Below, in pieces: positions 7,991-15,820 of a DNA stretch of 47,040 nt. Source of the stretch: Candidatus Avelusimicrobium aviculae (GTDB lineage: Bacteria > Elusimicrobiota > Elusimicrobia > Elusimicrobiales > Elusimicrobiaceae); the NCBI GenBank assembly GCA_944324655.1, contig CALUXF010000012.1, positions 1 through 47,040 of the forward strand. Reading direction: 5' to 3'. Both the position numbers and the translations under genes were made by a program. How positions within the stretch are numbered: the first letter of the stretch is position 1; the number at the start of each line of letters is the position of its first letter. The notes beneath the pieces were generated by a model. It made no database searches. It worked only from the letters and a program-made list of their open reading frames with translations, and had not been told where the DNA came from.

Positions 7991-8308
7991 ATGAGAACTT
8001 ACGAAACTGTAACGATAGTTAAACCCCAACTCTCCGACGGAGAAGTGGGCGAATTCGTGACGAAAGCCAAAGAGCTCATCACGAAAAACGGTGGAGAAGT
8101 AACCAGCGAAGAAAAACTGGGCAGAAGAAAATTCACCCATGAAGTGAACCACGTTCGCGATGGTTTCTATCTCTATCTCAAATTCAAGGCTAATCCTGAA
8201 TTTATCGGCACCTGGAACGAAGCAATGAAACTTAATGAAAAAGTTCTTCGCTCTATGGTGATGCTGGCTAATGAAATTAAAGCAAAGCCGGCCGTTGCTA
8301 CCAAATAA
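7991..8308 (+). CDS. rpsF: 30S ribosomal protein S6
   Basis: A 105-residue S6 protein, which binds 16S rRNA with S18 on the platform of the small subunit. The start MRTYETVTIVKPQLS and the core GRRKFTHEVNHVRDGFYLYLKF are typical. It is first in the conserved order rpsF-ssb-rpsR-rplI. The ATG has no Shine-Dalgarno; a TATAAT box ends 6 bases before it, so it may be translated from a leaderless transcript as well as from the longer structured leader. Length is normal and there is no C-terminal extension. Confidence 0.97.
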   Translation: MRTYETVTIVKPQLSDGEVGEFVTKAKELITKNGGEVTSEEKLGRRKFTHEVNHVRDGFYLYLKFKANPEFIGTWNEAMKLNEKVLRSMVMLANEIKAKPAVATK

Positions 8309-8317
8309 AAGGACCTT

Positions 8318-8764
8318 ATGACGGCACAAATCAGATTACCGGAACAGAACCTGGTGCTTTTGGCGGGCAGACTGACGCGGGACCCCAATGTGGCGTTTAC
8401 GCAAAAAGGTCAGGCCGTCTGCCGTTTTGATATCGCGGTAAACCGCAGATATCTGGACAATACCAACAACGAATGGAAAGACGATGTGGTTTATGTTCCC
8501 GTAGTGGTTTGGGGCCCCACGGCCGAACGTTGTAAGGACCGGGTCAAAAAAGGCACGCCTGTCTATGTGGAAGGCCGCCTGACCAGCAGCGAATATACCG
8601 ATAAAGCGACAGGCCAAACCCGCAGATCCATGCAGGTAACCGCCCGCCGTATTCAGATATTGGAATCCAACGTTGCAGGCTCCGGCTCGTACGGTGCTGC
8701 AACCCAGGGAGACGCTTCCAGCGCGGATGTTGAACCCGTGATGGAAGATGACGTCCCTTTTTAA
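8318..8764 (+). CDS. ssb: Single-stranded DNA-binding protein
   Basis: A 148-residue SSB that coats single-stranded DNA in replication and repair. The OB fold occupies about residues 8-110 (NLVLLAGRLTRDP near the start, EGRLTSSEYTDKATGQ later). A short linker leads to the acidic tail ending MEDDVPF, the D-D-x-P-F tip that recruits partner proteins. It starts 9 bases after rpsF with an AAGGA ribosome-binding site. Position between rpsF and rpsR is the standard arrangement. Confidence 0.97.
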   Translation: MTAQIRLPEQNLVLLAGRLTRDPNVAFTQKGQAVCRFDIAVNRRYLDNTNNEWKDDVVYVPVVVWGPTAERCKDRVKKGTPVYVEGRLTSSEYTDKATGQTRRSMQVTARRIQILESNVAGSGSYGAATQGDASSADVEPVMEDDVPF

Positions 8765-8791
8765 CCAACACCCATTTAAGAGGGAAAAATA

Positions 8792-9109
8792 ATGTCAGAA
8801 GAAATTAAAACCCCCGCCACTAATACCGCCGCGCCGGCTGCTGCCGCCAAAACGGAACGCCCGGCCCGCCCGTATATGGCTAAGAAGCGTTTTGAAAGCA
8901 GAAGAAAAGTTTGCAAAGTCTGCGCTGAAAAAATTGACAATGTAGACTATAAGAACTTCCAATTCGTAAAGTCTTTCACTATGGAAAGCGGCAAAATTTT
9001 GTCCCGCCGCATTACCGGTACCTGCGCCAAACACCAGCGCCAGATTACCAAAGCCGTAAAGAGAGACCGGAATTTGGCCATCTTGCCGTATTCCCTGCCT
9101 AAGAAATAA
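8792..9109 (+). CDS. rpsR: 30S ribosomal protein S18
   Basis: A 105-residue S18, partner of S6 in the 30S subunit. The core runs from the CKVCAEKIDNVDYKN segment to the C-terminal TGTCAKHQRQITKAVKRDR motif. An Ala/Pro-rich N-terminal extension of about 25 residues precedes it, and the Cys pair near residues 41-44 plus the later Cys resemble the zinc-ribbon-type S18 variants. An AGAGGG ribosome-binding site precedes the ATG. It is the third gene of the operon. Confidence 0.96.
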   Translation: MSEEIKTPATNTAAPAAAAKTERPARPYMAKKRFESRRKVCKVCAEKIDNVDYKNFQFVKSFTMESGKILSRRITGTCAKHQRQITKAVKRDRNLAILPYSLPKK

Positions 9110-9120
9110 GGAGCCGCACC

Positions 9121-9633
9121 ATGAAAGTGATCTTAAGACAAAATGTTAAAAACTTGGGCATGACCGGTGACATCGTAGAGGTAAAACCCGGCTACGCGCG
9201 CAACTATTTGGTGCCGCACCGCATGGCGGAACTGGCTACCGAAGGCGCCATTAAGAACTGGCAGTTAGGCGCTGAACGCCGTGCCAAACGCATTGAAGCG
9301 GAATTGGCTGAAGCCCGCGCCATTGCCGAAAAGCTGACCGGCGTGGTATTGCCTTTCACCAAAACCGTCAACAGCGACGGTGTTGTATTCGGTTCCGTAA
9401 ACAAAGCGGATATCTTTAAAGCGTTAACCGCTTTGGGCCACAATATCGCTAAAGACTCTATTGAGCTCAACATGCCTATTAAAGCCCTGGGCGAAACCGA
9501 AGTGGGCATTTACTTAAAACCCACGGTAACCGCCAAAATTACGGTAAAAATTGAAGCGCTTACCGAAGTGGAACCTAAAATCGCCGACGCCAAAGCCGAA
9601 GAAAAAACCGAAGCCGCGGCCGAAGCCAAATAA
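9121..9633 (+). CDS. rplI: 50S ribosomal protein L9
   Basis: A 170-residue L9, which binds 23S rRNA near the L1 stalk. The N-terminal domain MKVILRQNVKNLGMTGD and the conserved VKPGYARNYLVPHRMA are present, followed by the long connecting helix and C-terminal domain. It is about 20 residues longer than usual because of an Ala/Glu/Lys tail. Ribosome-binding site AGGAG precedes the start. It is the last gene of the operon before a strong terminator. Confidence 0.97.
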   Translation: MKVILRQNVKNLGMTGDIVEVKPGYARNYLVPHRMAELATEGAIKNWQLGAERRAKRIEAELAEARAIAEKLTGVVLPFTKTVNSDGVVFGSVNKADIFKALTALGHNIAKDSIELNMPIKALGETEVGIYLKPTVTAKITVKIEALTEVEPKIADAKAEEKTEAAAEAK

Positions 9634-9654
9634 CAGTTCGTTAAGTTTATCATT

Positions 9655-9682
9655 AAAACCCCGCCAACCGGCGGGGTTTTTC
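9655..9682 (+). terminator. Intrinsic terminator of the rpsF-rplI operon
   Basis: Stem AAAACCCCGCC / GGCGGGGTTTT with a 4-base loop, followed by TT. Confidence 0.93.
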
Positions 9683-9699
9683 TTGTTTAAAAAACGTTT

Positions 9700-9975
9700 T
9701 ATACTCACCCGTAGGGCAATTTAATTTCCAAAAAGAAGTCCATGCTTTGCATGGTCCCGGCCCGGTTTTGGGAGGTGTTACTCCCAGCAGGCCGTTGGCC
9801 CAAGGAGCCGCGGTTTTATAATCTGCTAAAACCTCTCGTTAATTCAAGCGGATATTTTAGAGGCTAACATATTTTGGTTTAAGCGCTGGGAGTTTTGGCG
9901 TATTGGGGAACCGTATTCATAAGAATATCTTGCCGGAAGTTAGGCCTTGTTTATGGGGGGCAAGCCTTTTAAGTA
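9700..9975 (+). ncRNA. Candidate structured RNA, possibly 6S-like
   Basis: This 470-base gap holds no convincing gene. A TATACT box (9700-9705) could start an RNA. Inverted segments are ACTCCCAGC (9779-9787) with GCTGGGAGT (9885-9893), CGGTT (9763-9767) with AACCG (9909-9913), and a perfect CCATGC-TTT-GCATGG hairpin (9740-9754). A GC stem AGGC..TTG / CAAGCCT followed by TTTT near 9942-9975 could end it. A long irregular stem with an open middle, plus local resemblance of the left strand to E. coli 6S RNA (GAGGTGTT, then GCAGGCC), suggests a 6S-type RNA. The sequence match is by eye and weak; it may be another RNA or none. Confidence 0.3.
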
Positions 9976-10060
9976 TAACAAGAATAAGAACGGTTTTTAT
10001 GAAACGGGGGGTGTGGTATATGAAACCCAATTTGTATTTATTTAAGCAGAAAGGCAAACA

Positions 10061-10087
10061 AAAACCCCGCCGTTTGGGCGGGGTTTT
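10061..10087. terminator. Bidirectional intrinsic terminator
   Basis: AAAACCCCGCC / GGCGGGGTTTT with a 5-base loop has A and T runs on both sides. It serves the minus-strand POT gene and anything transcribed rightward from the gap. Confidence 0.88.
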
Positions 10088-10103
10088 GTGTGTAGGATAA
10101 ATA

Positions 10104-11552
10104 TTAATGTACGCCGTGCATCCATTTTTTAATGCCTTTCATGCAAAGCATCAAAATGCCCGATACCAACAGCGGCACAATCACCAGCCACAGGAAAAAC
10201 TGCACATTGCTGATTTTTTGAAAATAGCCGGAGTATACCCCCGCCAATTTGTTGGCCGCCGCGTTGGATAAAAACCACATGCCCATCAGCAAAGACACCA
10301 GTCTTGCCGGCGCCAACTTGGTCACCATGGATTTGCCCACCGGGGAAATGCACAGTTCGCTAAACGTATGGAACAAATAGGCAAAAGCCAAATAGAACAG
10401 GCTTATTTTTGCGTTTCCTATTAAGGCAAACGCGCCCAGCACCATAATGGCAAACCCAATAGCCAACAACCATAAAGAGATAACGAATTTGGCCGGGGTG
10501 GAGGGTTCTTTGCCTTTTTTAGCCAGCGCCAGCCAAATTTTGGAAAATACCGGCGCGAAAATCACAATATACAGCGGGTTTAAAGACTGGAACCAGTTGG
10601 CGGGTATTTCCCACGTTTTGCCAAACAGGTGGATGACGCGGTCCGTATATTCATAAGCAAACAGGTTTAAAGCCGCGCCGGCCTGCTCAAACGCCGCCCA
10701 AAAGAAAATGGTGAAAAACGCCATAATGCCAATAACGGCAATTTGTTGTTTTTCCGTTTTGGTGAGGGGTTGGGTCCCTTCGGATTTTTTGCCTTTTACA
10801 TTACGCATATAGAATAGGTATACAATAGCCAATATGGCAAATAAAATCCAAGCTAAAGCGTGCAGCCCCGTTAAATACAGGGCTACCAGCGCGGCGGAGC
10901 CCGCCAGCGCCCAAATGGCCGGGTCTTTATAAAACACCGGTTTTTTGGTGGGGGGGAGGCCTACGCCCGGCATGAATTTTTTGTATCCCAGTAAAAAGAG
11001 CACTAGGCCGATAATCATGCCCGCGCCGGCAATCCAAAACGCTGCGGCATAGTTGTCCGCCAGCGCAAAGGAGCCTACCGCCAATGGGCCAAAAAACGCG
11101 CCGATGTTGACGCTCATATAAAAAATAGTAAATCCGCCGTCTCTGCGGGGGTCGTTCTTTTCATACAGTTGGCCTACAATGGCGGTAATATTGGGTTTAA
11201 AAAAGCCGTTTCCTAATATAATACAGCCCATGGCGGCGTATAACATGCCCAAGCTGGGTACGCTCATTACAAACATACCGCCCGCAATAAACAAGCCCCC
11301 TATTACGATAGCCCATTTTTGGCCTAAATACCTGTCCGCTAAAAAACCGCCCAACAGGGTGGATAAATAAACCAGGCTGGTAAATGTACCATATAGGTTG
11401 GAGGCGTTTTCTTTCCCCATTCCCAACAGGTAAACCATATACAGAATTAAAATACTGCGCATGGCGTAATAGCTAAAGCGTTCCCACATTTCCGTGGCAA
11501 ATACAAGCCATAGGGCGGTGGGCTGCTTGTCCGATATTGCTTTTGCAGGCAT
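10104..11552 (-). CDS. Proton-dependent oligopeptide transporter (POT/PTR family)
   Basis: A 482-residue inner-membrane symporter that imports di- and tripeptides with protons. The N-terminal helix carries the family motif EMWERFSYY (E-x-x-E-R-F-x-Y-Y), which couples protons to transport. The PTR2 signatures LGGFLADRYLG and GFTIFYMSVNIGAFFGPL are clear, and 12-14 membrane helices are apparent. Length is typical of DtpT-like members. An AGGAGG ribosome-binding site lies 5 bases before the start on the minus strand. It is alone between a bidirectional terminator and the divergent dnaB gene. Peptide import fits an amino-acid-fermenting organism, but that is inference. Confidence 0.94.
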   Translation of the reverse strand: MPAKAISDKQPTALWLVFATEMWERFSYYAMRSILILYMVYLLGMGKENASNLYGTFTSLVYLSTLLGGFLADRYLGQKWAIVIGGLFIAGGMFVMSVPSLGMLYAAMGCIILGNGFFKPNITAIVGQLYEKNDPRRDGGFTIFYMSVNIGAFFGPLAVGSFALADNYAAAFWIAGAGMIIGLVLFLLGYKKFMPGVGLPPTKKPVFYKDPAIWALAGSAALVALYLTGLHALAWILFAILAIVYLFYMRNVKGKKSEGTQPLTKTEKQQIAVIGIMAFFTIFFWAAFEQAGAALNLFAYEYTDRVIHLFGKTWEIPANWFQSLNPLYIVIFAPVFSKIWLALAKKGKEPSTPAKFVISLWLLAIGFAIMVLGAFALIGNAKISLFYLAFAYLFHTFSELCISPVGKSMVTKLAPARLVSLLMGMWFLSNAAANKLAGVYSGYFQKISNVQFFLWLVIVPLLVSGILMLCMKGIKKWMHGVH

Positions 11553-11650
11553 GAAACCTCCTATAAAAGGATTAATTTTTAAATAAAAATATACTTTAGC
11601 AAATTTTGGGTATACTTGGCGTAAAAGGCGATTTTGATGTATAAAATTGC

Positions 11651-11656
11651 TACAAT
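11651..11656 (+). promoter_or_regulatory. Possible -10 box of the dnaB unit
   Basis: TACAAT lies about 65 bases before the dnaB start in the divergent gap with the POT gene. A TATAAA (about 11640) is an alternative. No strong -35 is seen. Confidence 0.3.
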
Positions 11657-11720
11657 ATTATGACCGCGCCTTGCTGTATGCCGGGCGCTTGGTATGGATT
11701 TTTATTATTTAAGAGGTCTT

Positions 11721-13136
11721 ATGCCTACAGCCGGAAACTTGTTGGAAGAAAAACTGCCGCCCCAAGCCTTGGACGCGGAAATGGCGGTGTTAGGTTCTAT
11801 GTTAATGGAATCTGACGCGGTGGAAACCGCTTTGGAAATTCTGAAGCCGGAACATTTTTATAAAGACGCGCATAAAAAGATTTTTTCCGCCATGAAAGAC
11901 CTGGCCGAAAAAGGCCAAGCGGTAGATTTGGTCACCCTTACCGAGGCGCTGAAAACTTCCGGCCTTTTAGCCAAGCTGGGCGGGGAAGTATATTTGACGG
12001 AACTGGTGGACAAAGTATCCACCGCCGCCCATGTGGAACATTATGCCAACATTGTTTATAAAAAATATGTCATTAGAGACCTTATCCGCACCTCTACCGC
12101 CTTGGTACAAAAATGCTACCAAGAGGCCGAAGACCCCCAACAGCTGATAGACGAAGCGGCAGACCAAATTTATAAATTGGGCCAAAAACAGAAACTGACG
12201 GGCTTTGTTTCCAGTAAAGACATGGCGCCTGAAGTGCTGGCTATGATCGAAAACGCCGCCAAAAACAAAAGCCCCATACAGGGCGTGCCCACGGGGCTGA
12301 GGGATTTTGATTATAAAACAGGCGGGTTTCGCAAGTCTGATTTAATTATTTTGGGCGCGCGCCCCAGCCAGGGTAAAACGGCTTTGGCTTTGAACATGGC
12401 GCATTTTGCCTGCGTAACCAAGGGCATTCCCGTGGCGATATTTTCGCTGGAAATGGGGCGCCACTCCTTGTTTGAACGTATGCTTGGCGCCGCGTCTATG
12501 ACGGAAATCCACAAATTGCGCAACGGCTATTATGACCGTACCAAATGGGGGGATTTGCTTCGCGAATACAGCAAACTGGCGGAAGCGCCTATGTATATAG
12601 ACGATACCTCCGGCATTACCATTACGGAAATACGCATGCGCTCTCGCCGTTTGGCAAGCGAACTGGCCAAACAAGGCAAGGAATTGGGCTTGATTGTAAT
12701 AGACTATTTGCAGCTTATCCGCGGTTCCGGCCGCAGCGAAAGCCGCCAGCAGGAAGTGTCTGAAATTTCCCGCCAGTTGAAAGATTTGGCCCGCACGCTC
12801 AATGTGCCGGTGTTGGCTTTGTCCCAGTTAAGCCGTAAAAATGAGGATAAAACCCGCCAGGATAACAAACCCCAACTTTCCGATTTGCGCGAATCCGGCT
12901 CCATTGAGCAGGACGCCGACGTGGTGGCCCTTATCCACCGCGAAGGGTATTATAAGCGCGATGACGAAAGCCTTAAACGCAAAGCCACGCTGATTATTGC
13001 CAAGCAGCGTAACGGCCCGGTGGGAGATATTGAGCTGAATTTCTTTGGCGAATACACCTTATTTACCAATCCGGCCGATGATAATATGTCCGTGCCGCAA
13101 GATGTGGGGGTAAACCCCAATCTGTTACCGGAGTAA
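11721..13136 (+). CDS. dnaB: Replicative DNA helicase
   Basis: A 471-residue DnaB hexameric helicase that unwinds DNA at the fork. The N-terminal primase-binding domain starts PPQALDAEMAVLGSMLM. The RecA-like domain has Walker A GARPSQGKTA (Lys219), Walker B LIVIDYLQL, and the C-terminal motif LSDLRESGSIEQDADVV. The start at 11721 is chosen over one 9 codons earlier because AAGAGG precedes it at the right distance and the family starts here. No intein is present. It is followed 6 bases later by alr, so the two are probably co-transcribed. Confidence 0.97.
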   Translation: MPTAGNLLEEKLPPQALDAEMAVLGSMLMESDAVETALEILKPEHFYKDAHKKIFSAMKDLAEKGQAVDLVTLTEALKTSGLLAKLGGEVYLTELVDKVSTAAHVEHYANIVYKKYVIRDLIRTSTALVQKCYQEAEDPQQLIDEAADQIYKLGQKQKLTGFVSSKDMAPEVLAMIENAAKNKSPIQGVPTGLRDFDYKTGGFRKSDLIILGARPSQGKTALALNMAHFACVTKGIPVAIFSLEMGRHSLFERMLGAASMTEIHKLRNGYYDRTKWGDLLREYSKLAEAPMYIDDTSGITITEIRMRSRRLASELAKQGKELGLIVIDYLQLIRGSGRSESRQQEVSEISRQLKDLARTLNVPVLALSQLSRKNEDKTRQDNKPQLSDLRESGSIEQDADVVALIHREGYYKRDDESLKRKATLIIAKQRNGPVGDIELNFFGEYTLFTNPADDNMSVPQDVGVNPNLLPE

Positions 13137-13142
13137 ACGCCC

Positions 13143-14249
13143 ATGTCTTTTCCTTTTTTGCGCCCCACGTGGGCAGAGGTAGATTTAAATAAATTTAAGG
13201 CCAACCTGCTAAAAGTGCGGGATATGGTGGGGCCGGATGTTAAAATTCTGGCTCTTCTGAAGGCCAATGCCTATGGGCACGGCGCGGTGGAACTGGGCAA
13301 ATTCGCCGAAAAAAACTCCCTTTGCCAGTTTTTTGGTGTGGCATCGGTGGAAGAGGGGATGGAACTTCGCCAAGCGGGGCTGCAAATGCCCACATTGGTA
13401 TTAGGCAGCATTTACCCGTTTGAAGCGTTTGAGTACGCCATTAAAAACCGTTTGGCGGTAACCATTGCCAGTATGGACGCGGCCCGCGCGGTGGCGGATA
13501 TCGCGGCTAAGATGGATGCCAAAGCTCTTTGCCATGTAAAGCAAGATACGGGCATGGGGCGCATTGGCACCCGGCGAGGCGGGGTATTACATATTTTGGA
13601 ATTTTTGGATAAAAACCCCCATGTTATATTGGACGGGCTGTATACCCATTTATCCAGCGCGGATTGCGACCCGGACTATACCGAAGAACAAATAGGTTAT
13701 TTCCGTGATACGCTTACCGGGGTCAGCCTGCAGGGGTTGCATATTAACACGTGCCACCTTTCCGCCACGCCGGGCATGATGCGCAGGCCGGATACCTTTT
13801 TTGACATGGTGCGCCCCGGCCATGCGGAGTTTGGGTTGGAAAAAGGGTTTGAGCCTATTCTGTCTTTAAAAACGCGCATTGTGTACGTAAAAGACGTGGC
13901 CGAAGGAGCCAGCCTGAGTTACGGGCGCAGTTTCATTTGCCCTAAAGCCATGCGGGTGGCTACTATCCCGCTGGGATATGGGGACGGATTTTTAAGAAGT
14001 TTATCCAATAAGGCGCAGGTACTGGTGCGCGGGCGGCGCTGCCGGGTGTTGGGAAACATCACCATGGACATGTGCATGATTGACATTACGGACGTTCCCG
14101 GCGCAACGGTGGGGGACGAGGTAACCGTAACCGGCAAGCAGGGGGAAGAAGAAATCCGCTTCAGCGAGCTGGCCCAACTGGCGGGCACGATTGATTATGA
14201 GTTAACCACCCTCATTATGCCCCGTGTGCCGAGGTTCTACAAAGAATAA
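13143..14249 (+). CDS. alr: Alanine racemase
   Basis: A 368-residue fold-type III PLP enzyme that makes D-alanine for peptidoglycan. PLP-binding Lys40 lies in LLKANAYGHG and the second catalytic residue Tyr260 in LSYGRSF. Other signatures are VKQDTGMGRIG, RPGHAEFGLE and NITMDMCMID. Length matches the family. The stop TAA overlaps the mlaE-like ATG by one base (TAATG), so the genes are translationally coupled. Confidence 0.96.
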   Translation: MSFPFLRPTWAEVDLNKFKANLLKVRDMVGPDVKILALLKANAYGHGAVELGKFAEKNSLCQFFGVASVEEGMELRQAGLQMPTLVLGSIYPFEAFEYAIKNRLAVTIASMDAARAVADIAAKMDAKALCHVKQDTGMGRIGTRRGGVLHILEFLDKNPHVILDGLYTHLSSADCDPDYTEEQIGYFRDTLTGVSLQGLHINTCHLSATPGMMRRPDTFFDMVRPGHAEFGLEKGFEPILSLKTRIVYVKDVAEGASLSYGRSFICPKAMRVATIPLGYGDGFLRSLSNKAQVLVRGRRCRVLGNITMDMCMIDITDVPGATVGDEVTVTGKQGEEEIRFSELAQLAGTIDYELTTLIMPRVPRFYKE

Positions 14250-15025
14250 TGTTTACATTAATAGGAAAACACATAGATAATTTACTTACGCAAACCGGCG
14301 GCGCGGCGGAGATGATACGCTCCGTGCTGTTTTGGCTGGGGCGTTCCCGTTTTGAGTTTAAGCAGACGGTGGAACAAAGCGTAAGCATAGGGGTGGATTC
14401 TTTTGGCGTGACGGCGTTGACCAGCTTGTTTACGGGCATGGTGCTTGCTTTGCAGGCGGGAAATACCATCGGCAATATTTTTGGAGACCCTATTTTTGTG
14501 GGCACTATTGTTTCATTTTCCTTAATACGTGAGCTGGGCCCCGTGTTGACCGGGGTGGTTATTTCCGGCCGGGCCGGCGCGGCGGTAACGGCGCACATAG
14601 GCACCATGGCGGTAACGGAACAGCTGGACGCTTTATATACGCTGGGCACCAACCCCACCCGGTATTTGGTTATTCCGCGGTTGTTTGCTTTTTTGCTTAC
14701 CATGCCGGTTTTAACGGTATTTTCCAACGTGTTTGGGGTAATAGGCGGGTATTTGGTGGCGGCGTATGCGCTGGGTGTTCCCGGGGAAGTGTATTTTACG
14801 GATATTACCACCTTTATGGGCGTAAAAGATTTTATGCATGGCTTTATCAAGTCTTTCATTTTTGCGTTTATGATTGCCACCGTATGCTGTTACAAAGGTG
14901 TCAGTACGCGCGGCGGAGCGGAGGGGGTGGGCAAATCCACCACCGGGGCCGTGGTAACCACCATTGTGCTTATTTTGGTGTTGGACTATTTTTTAACGGC
15001 TATTTTAACGGCTTTTGGAATTTAA
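14249..15025 (+). CDS. mlaE: MlaE-type ABC transporter permease
   Basis: A 258-residue permease of the Mla/YrbE phospholipid transport family with five or six membrane helices. The signature LIRELGPVLTGVVISGRAG and the following AAVTAHIGTM are intact. In diderm bacteria this subunit forms the inner-membrane channel with ATPase MlaF and MCE protein MlaD, moving lipids between the two membranes. The gene is flanked exactly so: it overlaps alr by one base, and the ATPase starts directly after its stop. The direction of lipid flow is not told by the sequence. Confidence 0.95.
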   Translation: MFTLIGKHIDNLLTQTGGAAEMIRSVLFWLGRSRFEFKQTVEQSVSIGVDSFGVTALTSLFTGMVLALQAGNTIGNIFGDPIFVGTIVSFSLIRELGPVLTGVVISGRAGAAVTAHIGTMAVTEQLDALYTLGTNPTRYLVIPRLFAFLLTMPVLTVFSNVFGVIGGYLVAAYALGVPGEVYFTDITTFMGVKDFMHGFIKSFIFAFMIATVCCYKGVSTRGGAEGVGKSTTGAVVTTIVLILVLDYFLTAILTAFGI

Positions 15026-15787
15026 ATGATAGAAATTATAGATTTAAAAAAGAATTTTGGCCCCAAGCAAGTGTTAAAAGACGTCAACTTAAAAATAGAA
15101 GACGGCACGGTAACCTGTATTTTGGGCGGCTCCGGCTCCGGCAAAAGCACATTAATAAAGTGTTTGGTGCGTTTGGAGCAGGCCACCGGCGGGCGCATTT
15201 TGGTGGACGGGAAAGACGTTACCAAAATTAACAGCGAAGTAAAACTGGCCGCCATCCGCCGTCATTTTGGGTATTTGTTTCAGGACGGGGCGTTGTTTGA
15301 CTCTATGACCGTGGGGGAAAACGTGGCTTTTGGTTTAAAATATTTAACCGATGTCCCCCCGGCGGATTATGCCAAAGTGGTAAAAGAAAAATTGGCGCTG
15401 GTAGGCTTAAAGGATGTGGAGCATTTAAACCCCAGCGAGCTTTCCGGCGGTATGCGCAAGCGCGTGTCTTTGGCGCGGGTGCTAGCCATCAGCCCCAAAT
15501 GTATTTTATACGATGAGCCCACCACCGGGCTGGACCCTATTATGTCTGACATCATCAGCGAGTTGATATTAGACTTAAAACGCAAACTGGGAGTTACATC
15601 GGTAGTGATTACGCATGATATGAACTCCGCCTTTAAAATTGCGGATAAAATCGCTTTTTTGTATGAAGGACGTATTTTAATGGAAGGTTCTCCGGACGAG
15701 CTGCGCCATACGGACAATCCGTATGTAAAACAGTTTGTAAGCGGCAGCAGCCATGGGCCTATCCAAATGAAAATCATGAAGGATTAA
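15026..15787 (+). CDS. mlaF: MlaF-type ABC transporter ATPase
   Basis: A 253-residue ABC ATPase. Walker A is GGSGSGKST (residues 34-42, Lys40), the signature is LSGGMRKRVSLAR, Walker B is CILYDEPTTGLDP, and the switch His is in VVITHD. The M-R-K-R after LSGG is typical of MlaF/Mkl proteins rather than amino acid importers. It abuts mlaE with no gap and is followed 33 bases later by the MCE gene, giving the order E-F-D. Confidence 0.95.
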   Translation: MIEIIDLKKNFGPKQVLKDVNLKIEDGTVTCILGGSGSGKSTLIKCLVRLEQATGGRILVDGKDVTKINSEVKLAAIRRHFGYLFQDGALFDSMTVGENVAFGLKYLTDVPPADYAKVVKEKLALVGLKDVEHLNPSELSGGMRKRVSLARVLAISPKCILYDEPTTGLDPIMSDIISELILDLKRKLGVTSVVITHDMNSAFKIADKIAFLYEGRILMEGSPDELRHTDNPYVKQFVSGSSHGPIQMKIMKD

Positions 15788-15820
15788 AAGCCGTTTTAAA
15801 TTCATTTAAGGTAGAATAAC

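Noticed and set aside
9903-10100. Plus-strand open frame of 65 codons after rplI
   Set aside because: It runs through terminator-like hairpins, has no good start signal and reads as random basic residues.
14215-14880. Minus-strand frame of 221 codons opposite mlaE
   Set aside because: Shadow of mlaE, rich in Thr/Pro/Ser from complementary codons.
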